Assembly (NCBI GenBank): GCA_030527185.1
Contig: JAUNBF010000040.1
Span: 1 to 33,806, forward strand
Source of the DNA: Planctomycetia bacterium
Lineage (GTDB): Bacteria > Planctomycetota > Planctomycetia > Pirellulales > Thermoguttaceae
DNA length: 33,806 nucleotides
Reading direction: 5' to 3'
Position 1 is the stretch's first letter. Every line of letters starts with the position of its first letter. A program made the position numbers and the translations under genes. A model generated the notes under the pieces. It did not search any database. It saw only the letters and a list, made by a program, of their open reading frames with translations, and was not told the DNA's origin. Below, one piece after another: positions 1-7,219 of the stretch.

Positions 1-1
1 G

Positions 2-1084
2 GGCGTGGCGGAAATCCTGGCGGTGTCGATGGAAAATTGGGAAAAACAGTTCCTTTTGGCGGAAAGTCTCACCCGTGCCCGAAATGAAAATGCCGATTTG
101 CGAAAGCGGCTGGGAGTCCAGAGTGAGATTGTGGGGAGCAGTCGGTGTGTGGCGGAAATTACGGAACAGATTGCCATGGCAGCCAATACCCGCTCCACCG
201 TTTTGATTCACGGCGAAAGCGGCGTGGGAAAAGAACTGGTCGCCCGAGCGGTACACTATTCCAGCCAACGTAAAAAGAACCCGTTTATCTGCCTGAATTG
301 TGCGGCCTTGTCGGAAGATTTGCTGGCCAGCGAACTTTTCGGCCACGAACGGGGAGCTTTTACCGGGGCTACGGATAAAAAAATCGGAAAATTTGAAGCG
401 GCCAATGGTGGGTCGCTCATGCTGGACGAAATTGGCGAAATGAGTCTGAATATTCAGGCCAAGTTTCTCCGTGTGCTGGAAGGGCATCCTTTTGAACGGG
501 TGGGGGGAAACAAGCCGATCCATGTCGATGTGCGGGTGATTGCGGCGACGAACCGAGACCTGGAGAAAGAAGTGTTGGCGGGACGGTTTCGCAAAGACCT
601 CTTTTTTCGCCTGCGTGTGATTGAAATTCTGGTACCACCTCTGCGAGAAAGAGCGTCCGATATTTTGGAACTGGCGGAACATTTCTGCGTCCAGTTCCGC
701 AACGAAACGGGCAAGAAAATCCTCGGCTTTTCTGCCGAAGCGGAAGAAAAACTGATGCGTTATTCCTGGCCGGGCAATATCCGTGAGTTGAAAAATGTCA
801 TTGAACGAGCCGTCGTTTTTGCACGCGGAACTCGAATTGAGGCACAGGACTTACTCCTCTCCAGCCTCGCTTCCGACACGCCTGTCACCCCGGATGTCCA
901 AACCGTTTCGGAAAACGCTCCTTTTCAGCCCAAGTCGTTGGAGGCCATTGAGTTGGAGCATATCCGAAAAACGCTCCTCTACACTCAAGGAAACAAGAGC
1001 AAGGCAGCCTCCCTCCTGGGAATCGAGCGCACAACACTTGACCGGAAGTTGAAAAAATTGATAATTGATAATTATCGCCGTTGA
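2..1084 (+). CDS. Sigma-54-dependent transcriptional regulator (NtrC/NorR type), 5' end cut by window
   Basis: The visible 360 residues hold the AAA+ core of a bacterial enhancer-binding protein that remodels sigma-54 RNA polymerase by ATP hydrolysis. Numbering from the in-frame GTG at 5: Walker A GESGVGKE at 70-77, the sigma-54 contact loop GAFTGA at 117-122, Walker B LMLDEIGEM at about 137-145, and the arginine-rich stretch ending in LPPLRERASDI-like sequence (VPPLRERASDI). A Fis-type helix-turn-helix (NKSKAASLLGIERTTL) lies near the C-terminus. The reading frame is open to the window edge and the first 40 residues look like the tail of a GAF-type or other sensor domain plus a linker helix, so the sensor is missing and the GTG need not be the start. 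The pfkB-like gene follows after 25 nt. The last codons (LIIDNYRR) lie inside a 7-nt-periodic repeat that continues into the leader of the next gene. I see no convincing -24/-12 promoter in the window that would reveal its target. Confidence 0.93.
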   Translation, partial: GVAEILAVSMENWEKQFLLAESLTRARNENADLRKRLGVQSEIVGSSRCVAEITEQIAMAANTRSTVLIHGESGVGKELVARAVHYSSQRKKNPFICLNCAALSEDLLASELFGHERGAFTGATDKKIGKFEAANGGSLMLDEIGEMSLNIQAKFLRVLEGHPFERVGGNKPIHVDVRVIAATNRDLEKEVLAGRFRKDLFFRLRVIEILVPPLRERASDILELAEHFCVQFRNETGKKILGFSAEAEEKLMRYSWPGNIRELKNVIERAVVFARGTRIEAQDLLLSSLASDTPVTPDVQTVSENAPFQPKSLEAIELEHIRKTLLYTQGNKSKAASLLGIERTTLDRKLKKLIIDNYRR

Positions 1085-1104
1085 GCCATTAATCATTAAT
1101 CATT
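1056..1104. repeat. Heptanucleotide-period AT-rich array at regulator/pfkB junction
   Basis: The sequence reads as successive 7-mers TTGATAA, TTGATAA, TTATCGC, CGTTGAG, CCATTAA, TCATTAA, TCATTGT and then reaches the ATG at 1110 after ACC. The first units encode the last residues of the regulator and the rest form the leader of the next gene. Related arrays occur at 9599-9637, 21391-21416 and 21529-21562. Confidence 0.6.
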
Positions 1105-1109
1105 GTACC

Positions 1110-2006
1110 ATGTCCAGAATACTTACATTGGGATTGACGCCATCGTGGCAGCATGTGTTGGAATTTATACACCTGAAATGTGGCGAAGTCAACCGTGCGA
1201 CCGCCTCACACTGGTTTTCGGCAGGAAAGTCGGTCAATGTCGCCCTGGCGATTCATACGTTGGGGGGAGACGTACACACGATTCTTCCCGGTGGCGGCCA
1301 AAATCGGCTCAAAATGGAGGAAGATTTTCAAAACCTCCAGCTTTCTCATCAGTGGCTGGAGACGCAATCGGAAATCCGCGTCTGCACCACGCTCATCGAC
1401 CATGCCACGCAAACGATTACGGAACTGGTGGAAAATGGTACGCCGCTGACCGATTCGGAAATTGCGGCCTGGCTGGCGTTGTGTGAAGAGACGTTCCCCC
1501 GATTCGACGTTTTCGTCCTTTCAGGAAGTCTGCCTGGCGGGGTGGAGGAATCACTGTACGAAAAGATGATGGCCAAAATCCCTGCCGGAAAACCTGCCAT
1601 TCTCGATTTTCGCGGAAAAGGACTGCTCGACTGCCTGAAATATCGTCCGTTTCTGGTGAAGCCGAATCGGGAGGAGCTGGAAATGACGTTCCAGACAAAA
1701 TTGACCACGGAAGAAACCCTTCTGGATGCCTGTCACGACCTGAATCGGCAGGGGGCGGAGTGGGTCGTGCTGTCCGATGGGCCGGGGAAACTTTACGCGG
1801 TTTCAGAAAAAGAGACACACTGCTTCCGTCCACCCCAAGTCACGCCACCGGAAGGAAAAACGCTCTGTCCCATTGGCTGCGGCGACGCGCTGACCGGAGG
1901 GATTGCCCTGGCCCTGGCGGAAGGAAAATCCCTCCCCGCCGCGGTCGAATTCGGCATGGAAATCGCCGTCCGCAACCTTTTTCAAGTCACTTCCTGTAGA
2001 TTTTGA
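1110..2006 (+). CDS. PfkB-family carbohydrate kinase (1-phosphofructokinase/tagatose-6-phosphate kinase-like)
   Basis: A 298-residue ribokinase-fold kinase expected to phosphorylate a sugar phosphate with ATP in the cytoplasm. The N-terminal MSRILTLGLTPSWQ and the substrate-loop region FSAGKSVNVALAIHTLGG (residues about 33-51) match the hexose-phosphate branch of the family. The C-terminal signature appears as PIGCGDALTGG, with Asp259 as the expected catalytic base; the usual GAGD is GCGD here. I chose the ATG at 1110 because the in-frame ATG at 1065 lies inside the regulator gene and would add residues that do not match the family. The gene follows the regulator by 25 nt and ends 6 nt before the convergent DUF1559 gene. 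Whether the substrate is fructose-1-phosphate, tagatose-6-phosphate or another sugar cannot be read from the sequence. Confidence 0.87.
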   Translation: MSRILTLGLTPSWQHVLEFIHLKCGEVNRATASHWFSAGKSVNVALAIHTLGGDVHTILPGGGQNRLKMEEDFQNLQLSHQWLETQSEIRVCTTLIDHATQTITELVENGTPLTDSEIAAWLALCEETFPRFDVFVLSGSLPGGVEESLYEKMMAKIPAGKPAILDFRGKGLLDCLKYRPFLVKPNREELEMTFQTKLTTEETLLDACHDLNRQGAEWVVLSDGPGKLYAVSEKETHCFRPPQVTPPEGKTLCPIGCGDALTGGIALALAEGKSLPAAVEFGMEIAVRNLFQVTSCRF

Positions 2007-2012
2007 TGGGTT

Positions 2013-2978
2013 TTACAGTCCCAACGTAGTCGTATCAAGGAACGTCGTTTTCATTTCGGTATAACCTGCCTTGTCCGCAGCTTTTTTATCGTTCGGTGCC
2101 ATGATTTGGGAATAGACCAACTGGTTAATCCCCACCAGGTACGCCGTATGTCCATCCGCAAAGACAACATTCGCCCCAGTTCCGCCGGGATGGTAGCTGG
2201 AAGGGCGGGCTGTTTTCAGACTGACGTTAGTATTGTAACCTACCGCTGGTTTTGGCACTTCGGTTCCAAAATTATAAACGCTACCCCACAGAATTGCCCA
2301 GGGATAGTAGGCATCCGCCAATTCGGTGTTCCCGTTTTGCGTGGTGCTTCCCCACTGGTACGTTTGGATATTTTCCCCAAAAAGAACGGTATAGGAAGAA
2401 CCATCCAATGCTGCCAGCCGATCGACAGAATTTCGCAGATTTTTCACAAAATCGGTCGGTTTTCCACTATACGAAGAGACCAACGCCCCTAAATCTGCCG
2501 CAGGGATATTATTATCGTCTTTCACCACGACGCTGTTTCCTGTGCAGTACCCACTGTTGGCACCGTATGCCAGAGGTGCGTAATTGGCGGTATCTTTTAA
2601 TTTCGTTGGATGGGTGGGACAGGTTAAAAAGGATATTTTGTTACAGGTAGGAATTCCCATTTCCCACTGAGTTGCCAGCGCCGTTTCTTCCAAGTGCGGC
2701 AACAGAGCAATGACCCAAGTCGCTCCAAATGTATTTCCATTCTTATCCCGATACATCTGCCGGGAATAGGGGAGAAAACGCTGCGTCGCATTGTACGTAA
2801 GCGTTGCGGTACTCAACTGTTTGAGATTGTTCTGGCACTGCATTTGCCGGGCCGATTCCCGGGCACTGTTGACGGCGGGGATGGTCAAACCGACCAGCAT
2901 TCCCATAATCGCAATGACGACGAGCAACTCCACCAGCGTGAACCCCAACGAACGGACATTTTTGGCACAAGTATTCAT
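2013..2978 (-). CDS. DUF1559 prepilin-like protein
   Basis: This 321-residue protein opens with a type IV pilin-like leader: a short basic segment (MNTCAKNVRSLG), then the cleavage/methylation motif G|FTLVELLVVIAI and a hydrophobic helix. A C-terminal H-P-G-G...F-A-D-G segment corresponds to the family's H-X9-DG motif, but the spacing is two residues longer here (H-X11-DG). These proteins are heavily multiplied in Planctomycetes; they are thought to be pseudopilin-like exported proteins, but their function is unknown. The start at 2978 has a good Shine-Dalgarno (TAGGAG) 7 nt upstream. It is transcribed divergently from the second DUF1559 gene and converges with the sugar kinase gene. Confidence 0.92.
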   Translation of the reverse strand: MNTCAKNVRSLGFTLVELLVVIAIMGMLVGLTIPAVNSARESARQMQCQNNLKQLSTATLTYNATQRFLPYSRQMYRDKNGNTFGATWVIALLPHLEETALATQWEMGIPTCNKISFLTCPTHPTKLKDTANYAPLAYGANSGYCTGNSVVVKDDNNIPAADLGALVSSYSGKPTDFVKNLRNSVDRLAALDGSSYTVLFGENIQTYQWGSTTQNGNTELADAYYPWAILWGSVYNFGTEVPKPAVGYNTNVSLKTARPSSYHPGGTGANVVFADGHTAYLVGINQLVYSQIMAPNDKKAADKAGYTEMKTTFLDTTTLGL

Positions 2979-3071
2979 GACACTCCTAAAAATGATGTTT
3001 TTTCAAAATCCTTTTCCCCAAATCCAAACATTCCCCCCATTCTCTACGCTTATTTTGCTCCAAAAGTCGAA

Positions 3072-3139
3072 AAAAATCCAGCCCGACCACCCACTTTTTT
3101 CGTATTTTTGGAAAAAAGGGAGGATAGGTCTGGATTTTT
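3072..3139. repeat. Long imperfect inverted repeat between divergent DUF1559 genes
   Basis: The outer arms AAAAATCCAG (3072-3081) and CTGGATTTTT (3130-3139) are perfect complements. Inside them, TTTTTTC (3095-3101) can pair with GAAAAAA (3111-3117). Together they would form a long interrupted hairpin about 100 nt upstream of both start codons. Whether this is an operator, an attenuator or a relic of a small mobile element is not clear. Confidence 0.5.
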
Positions 3140-3245
3140 CCTGAAAATTGGCGAAAATAAAAAGAGTTGAACGAAACCAAACGGGATTGTTCCACGTAAA
3201 TGAATTGCATTGTTTCTTTCATCGCGCTATTAAAGGAAAAAGTCC

Positions 3246-4208
3246 ATGTCCGTACACACACTTTGTCATTTTCGGAAATCCACTTCCACTCGTGAACGTC
3301 GGGGATTCACGCTGGTCGAACTGCTCGTCGTCATTGCCATCATCGGTGTCATGATGGGGCTGCTCCTCCCCGCCGTCATGAACGCCCGCGCCACCGCTCG
3401 TGTAACAACCTGCATGAATTCCCAACGGAATCTTGCCACCGCCATCCTTACGTATCATACCAGTAAACAGGCTCTTCCGTACTATGAGCGAAATGGCTGG
3501 AGTTGGGAAAGGCAGATTCTCGAAGAATTGGGGTTGGGAAAAATCGCAGCGGCTATTGATGATGAAGTGACTGCCAATAATCTTGATCCCTATAAATGGA
3601 CAGCACCTCCAGTCCAAAAGGAATTCAAATGCCCTTCCGGGGACGCAGATACTCGTGGGGCGAGTTATGTTGTAAATGCGGGAACGTATAATACCTCGGC
3701 AAGTTCGGATAATTATCGAAACCCTCAATTTCTCGGTTCGGGATTGTTTTTTAACTATGTCTCCAACGCACGGGTGAAAAAGACTCTTTCTTCCGTGACG
3801 GACGGTGTTTCCTCGACGATTTTATTGTCGGAAAACCTCAAAAATTCTTTTCGTAATCTGAAAAATAATAGCAACGGCAATATGGGCTATGTGATTTCTT
3901 CTTATTGGCACTGTGCCAGTCAGAATGGTAACGCTCAGACAATCAAAAATACGGTGGGAATTACCTGGGTGGCTCCAAACAGCAGTAATTCAACCGAGTA
4001 TTCCAACGCTGCGTTGGATTGTAATTACAGCAATAGCAGTGCCCCTCGCAGTCGCCATGCGAATGTCAACAATATCGCCTTTGCCGACGGGAGTGTGCGG
4101 AGTGTTAGCAAAAGTATCTATTATGGCACGTATTCCTTACTGATGGCTCCTGATGACCGACAGTTTTTTGCAAGTGGCGTTCATTTCAACGACCCCAATT
4201 TCCAGTAG
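3246..4208 (+). CDS. DUF1559 prepilin-like protein
   Basis: A 320-residue paralogue of the divergent neighbour. It has a basic leader of about 19 residues (ending RERRG), the FTLVELLVVIAIIG prepilin motif, a hydrophobic helix, a Cys/Asn/Ser-rich exported domain, and a C-terminal motif HANVNNIAFADG with exactly nine residues between His and DG. The start at 3246 has AAAGGAAA about 8 nt upstream. Sequence similarity to the neighbour beyond the N-terminus and the H-X9-DG motif is low, so this is an old rather than recent duplication. A strong terminator follows at 4239. Role unknown; pseudopilin-like secretion and surface location are inferred from the leader. Confidence 0.92.
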   Translation: MSVHTLCHFRKSTSTRERRGFTLVELLVVIAIIGVMMGLLLPAVMNARATARVTTCMNSQRNLATAILTYHTSKQALPYYERNGWSWERQILEELGLGKIAAAIDDEVTANNLDPYKWTAPPVQKEFKCPSGDADTRGASYVVNAGTYNTSASSDNYRNPQFLGSGLFFNYVSNARVKKTLSSVTDGVSSTILLSENLKNSFRNLKNNSNGNMGYVISSYWHCASQNGNAQTIKNTVGITWVAPNSSNSTEYSNAALDCNYSNSSAPRSRHANVNNIAFADGSVRSVSKSIYYGTYSLLMAPDDRQFFASGVHFNDPNFQ

Positions 4209-4238
4209 TGTTTTTCGACAAGATTTTCCCCAAAAAAG

Positions 4239-4275
4239 AATCAGGGTTCCAGCAAAAGAACCCTGATTTTTTATT
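4239..4275. terminator. Bidirectional Rho-independent terminator
   Basis: A perfect 10-bp stem, AATCAGGGTT (4239-4248) with AACCCTGATT (4259-4268), has a 10-nt loop and is followed by TTTTATTT on the + strand. On the - strand the stem is followed by a CTTTTTTGGGG run. It can therefore end both the DUF1559 transcript and the ferredoxin transcript. Confidence 0.88.
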
Positions 4276-4306
4276 TCTGCGATGACTGAAACAAGCTGTC
4301 GTCCTC

Positions 4307-4474
4307 TTACAGGCTCAACGCACTGACGGGGCAGGCATCAATGCAGGCACCACATTCGGCACAAGCGGCTTCGTCGCACTGCGCTTTATCATCCACCACC
4401 TGCAACGCACTGACCGGACAAGCATCGACACAGGAACCACAACCGATACATTCTTCGCTGACTTTCACTGCCAT
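4307..4474 (-). CDS. 2[4Fe-4S] clostridial-type ferredoxin
   Basis: A 55-residue low-potential electron carrier. It contains two CxxCxxCxxxCP motifs: Cys9/12/15/19 and Cys38/41/44/48, with an extra Cys33. The two halves are an internal duplication (CVDACPVSAL and CIDACPVSAL), as in clostridial ferredoxins. The start is the ATG at 4474 with AAGGAG 8 nt upstream; the longer frame upstream would add an unrelated leader. A near-consensus promoter lies at 4540-4568, and a GGGATT/AATCCC hairpin (4509-4528) sits in the leader. It is a plausible partner for the [FeFe] hydrogenase at the other end of the window or for a pyruvate:ferredoxin oxidoreductase elsewhere; that link is inference. Confidence 0.95.
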   Translation of the reverse strand: MAVKVSEECIGCGSCVDACPVSALQVVDDKAQCDEAACAECGACIDACPVSALSL

Positions 4475-4539
4475 TTTGACTCTCCTTAAAACTGATTTTA
4501 ACAAAACAGGGATTGAGAACAAAATCCCAATCCTCACCT

Positions 4540-4568
4540 ATTATATAAAATTTTCTCCTTTTTGACAA
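4540..4568 (-). promoter_or_regulatory. Sigma-70-type promoter of the ferredoxin gene
   Basis: Read on the - strand: TTGTCA (4563-4568), 17-bp spacer, TATAAT (4540-4545). Transcription would start near 4533, giving a leader of about 60 nt. The rest of the 293-nt gap between the ferredoxin and the ceramidase-like gene (to 4767) shows no gene and no other clear signal. Confidence 0.8.
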
Positions 4569-4767
4569 GGGCAGGTCTGATGGGAAGGAATGGGCATAGA
4601 ACATTTCCACCGCACGGATAGAAGGTTCCCGCGTTGTTTATACTTCCTTCACTTGAGCTTTTCGGATTCACTCTCCCATGCCCCCCAAGAGAGAGACTTT
4701 CGTTTTTGGGAAATTCAACGCAAAAGGAGTATAAAATAAGTCCTTCGGTTTTATGACAGGTTGTTTT

Positions 4768-6219
4768 TTACTGGGAAATAGACTGTGAAAACACCTTTTT
4801 CAACATTTCCAACAGTGTTTTCTGAATTTTTTCTTCCGCCGTCACTTCCAGGCAACTGCTGGAGGCTCGCCAGGTGGTATAGCCACCCAAGGCAAAGTCC
4901 GCTTCGGTGGGCAAATAGCCGAGATAACCGTTGGCCATGCTGATGGTGAACGTCATGGTTGCGGGGGAGTTGCGGCGAATGGCATGTCCCGTGGCACTGT
5001 ACGTTTCTGTCGGGAGAAGGGTAATCCCCACCTCTCCCAGCCGAAAGACCTGCAATGGCACCTTTCGCGTGTTCGGCCAGCTCTCCAGATAAACGGTTTG
5101 AAAAGCGTAAACATCCTCGATCGTGACAGGTTTTTCGGGGTTCTCCAGTTTGGCAAGGTGTGTTTTGGCTGCCGCGACCTGTTCGGGTGTCCCTTTTCGG
5201 ATGCCGAGTTCCGGTTCGCAATATTCCACATGGAGCGGAACCCAGTCGGCAAAGGTGATTTTGGAATACGCTCGCAGGGCAGCTTCGGCTACCGATTTTC
5301 CGACGGTGAACATGTCGAATTTCCGCGTCGGATTGTAAAAATCGATACAGTTCGTGTCGCCACTTGTGCCATTTGTCATCATGGCAAAAAATGGCTGGCC
5401 GTTTCCCAACCGGGTTTCCATTTCCCGGCAAAAAACGCCAAAATAGTCGGCAGAAAGGTCGGGGGCACCAGCATAATGCGTGGAGTAATTCGCCAGGCAG
5501 GCCAACGGTTTCCCCTCCGGTGTCTGGAACGCCAGCAGATAAACGGCAGGATTGGGAACACCTGTTCGGCAGATTGCCTCGCCGATTTTGTTTCCCGGAT
5601 TCATCTGGGCATAATCCCCTGTCGAGCCGGTAAAATCACGATTTTGCGTCCACGCGGCTCCCGGACGCATCAGAAAACGTCGGCAAAAAACGTTGTTCGC
5701 GTCGAAATCACTCCCCCATCCGATTCGGGCATCCTGACGATTGGCATAAGCGGCCAGAATCGCTTCCACCACTTTTGCCTCAAAAAAGGGAACGTACCGT
5801 TCGTCCGCCGGAACGCCCAACAGCCGCATGAGGGAGGGTGCGGAGTGGCAGTGCGTTGACGAAATGGCAATCTGGTGAGGTTTCAAAGGTGTTTTTTCTG
5901 CCACACGAGCTTTGACCGCCTGAACGATGGTGTCGGGAATGGTACACACATCGGCAGTGGCAAAAACCAGCGTCGTCGTTCCGTCATCCACCACCAAAAC
6001 CCGTACCAAGAGCGGATCGTGGACTTTTTCCACATAGCGAGGCGTAAAGCCGCCATTCACCAGCACGGGAAAAAATTCCGGCGTAATCTCCACGCAGGCC
6101 GTGCCAACTTTCATGTATCGGGCTGGCTCCTGGGCGGAAAGGAAGGTGGGGAGGGCACCGAGAACGGCACTTGCGGCCAATCCTGCCTTGGTAAAATCGC
6201 GTCGGGAAATCTTTGTCAT
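4768..6219 (-). CDS. Tat-exported neutral/alkaline non-lysosomal ceramidase-like protein
   Basis: A 483-residue protein with a twin-arginine signal (SRRDFTKAG, residues 5-13) and a hydrophobic stretch ending near LSAQEP, so it should be exported folded. The mature part matches the N-terminal domain of neutral ceramidases: a beta-strand start (VGTACVEITPE), the histidine motif ISSTHCHSAPS, a second STHYAGAP motif and NGTSGDTNCIDF. Full-length neutral ceramidases are about 650-780 residues and have a C-terminal Ig-like domain that is absent here. In Planctomycetes many such proteins exist and most have no proven substrate, so amide-lipid hydrolysis is only the family expectation. The start is supported by AAAGGAG 7 nt upstream. 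It is the last gene of a three-gene operon, 16 nt after the preceding gene. Confidence 0.88.
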   Translation of the reverse strand: MTKISRRDFTKAGLAASAVLGALPTFLSAQEPARYMKVGTACVEITPEFFPVLVNGGFTPRYVEKVHDPLLVRVLVVDDGTTTLVFATADVCTIPDTIVQAVKARVAEKTPLKPHQIAISSTHCHSAPSLMRLLGVPADERYVPFFEAKVVEAILAAYANRQDARIGWGSDFDANNVFCRRFLMRPGAAWTQNRDFTGSTGDYAQMNPGNKIGEAICRTGVPNPAVYLLAFQTPEGKPLACLANYSTHYAGAPDLSADYFGVFCREMETRLGNGQPFFAMMTNGTSGDTNCIDFYNPTRKFDMFTVGKSVAEAALRAYSKITFADWVPLHVEYCEPELGIRKGTPEQVAAAKTHLAKLENPEKPVTIEDVYAFQTVYLESWPNTRKVPLQVFRLGEVGITLLPTETYSATGHAIRRNSPATMTFTISMANGYLGYLPTEADFALGGYTTWRASSSCLEVTAEEKIQKTLLEMLKKVFSQSISQ

Positions 6220-6235
6220 GGTTTAGCTCCTTTTT

Positions 6236-7219
6236 TCAACGGATAATGAAGGGGGGAAATTCCTCTTGAGGGGTAATGAAAATCGTTTCCAACGGTGGAT
6301 CGTTCCCGGTGGGAGCCGTTTTGGCGGTAAAAAGGAATTGCCGATGGAGTAACGTTCCGTCCCAACGGTCCAGGCAAGCCCAGTAAAAACGTTTCGGCGT
6401 CGTCATTTCCATCATCGGCACCCAGAGACAATCCTCTTTTTCCAGCACATTTCCCACGATAGCCCATTGTGGAGATTCGGGAACGTAAATCCACTGCAAA
6501 CGTCCTTCGGCGGTCATGTCGAGTGCGACCAGATACGCTTGTGGTCGAGTGGAACGTTGGGCAGGAGGCCAGACGCTCACCCGCGTTCCCATCCGGGCAA
6601 AAAGCTGTTTTCCGTCGCTCGAAAAAAGGAGCCACGGCTCGGTTTCCGGCGGATTTTCCTCCTCTTTCCAGGTTCGCGACGGCAAGAGTTCTCCCCACAA
6701 ATCACGCGGCAGGAAATCTTCAAAAATCACCTTTCCCGTCGGGTCGAAAATTTGCGTCATGGTGCAGCGATACCCTTCCGGCGGGGGAACGCTCTTTTTT
6801 TCGGCAGCTTCCCGGCGGCTTAACTCCTGTCGCCATGGGGTTTCGTGGAGACTCTCTGGAAAATCCCGCAAAAACTGACGAAAATCGGCAATCGTTTCGG
6901 GGGGGCCGCTCCGTTGGAGCCGAAACTGGACAAAAGTTTCCATCCGTTTCTGCCAGCGTTCCTTCCCATCCGCAGGGAGTTGGGCAAGCGTCTGGCGGAA
7001 AAGGGTTTCTATCGTCCGATTCCCATACCACCGATTACCATGGACAATCCGAAACCGATCCCACTCCTCCAGAACGTCCCAGTTTCCCTGTTGAATCTGC
7101 GTCTGCAAGGTTTCCCACCGCGTTCGTTGTTCTGTCGACAATTCCGGGCGTTGGAGGTCGTACAAAGGCGTTTCGGGAATTGCCAGAAAGAACAAAAAAA
7201 GGGATAGGTAATTCATCAT
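6236..7219 (-). CDS. Exported protein resembling the N-terminal part of planctomycete PQQ-propeller proteins
   Basis: A 327-residue protein that begins with a hydrophobic signal segment (MMNYLSLFLFFLAIPE). Residues about 20-145 are helical and charged, like the repeat region at the start of large planctomycete PQQ-like beta-propeller proteins. Residues about 225-300 contain one propeller-like blade (YLVALDMTAEGRLQWIY, then YWACLDRWDGTLLHRQFL). The chain stops shortly after that blade, although such proteins usually run to many hundreds of residues, so it looks like a naturally shortened relative; this comparison is from memory of the family. The start ATG overlaps the stop of the upstream gene (ATGA) and a second ATG follows at once, pointing to translational coupling. 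Function unknown. Confidence 0.75.
   Translation of the reverse strand: MMNYLSLFLFFLAIPETPLYDLQRPELSTEQRTRWETLQTQIQQGNWDVLEEWDRFRIVHGNRWYGNRTIETLFRQTLAQLPADGKERWQKRMETFVQFRLQRSGPPETIADFRQFLRDFPESLHETPWRQELSRREAAEKKSVPPPEGYRCTMTQIFDPTGKVIFEDFLPRDLWGELLPSRTWKEEENPPETEPWLLFSSDGKQLFARMGTRVSVWPPAQRSTRPQAYLVALDMTAEGRLQWIYVPESPQWAIVGNVLEKEDCLWVPMMEMTTPKRFYWACLDRWDGTLLHRQFLFTAKTAPTGNDPPLETIFITPQEEFPPFIIR

Noticed and set aside
3904..3918. TTGGCACTGTGCCAG palindrome resembling a sigma-54 -24 element or operator
   Set aside because: It lies in the middle of a DUF1559 coding region, has no matching -12 GC, and is explained by the codons.
4984..5859. 291-codon open frame on the + strand opposite the ceramidase-like gene
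   Set aside because: It is an antisense shadow of a Tat-signal protein that has conserved histidine motifs; no Shine-Dalgarno was seen.
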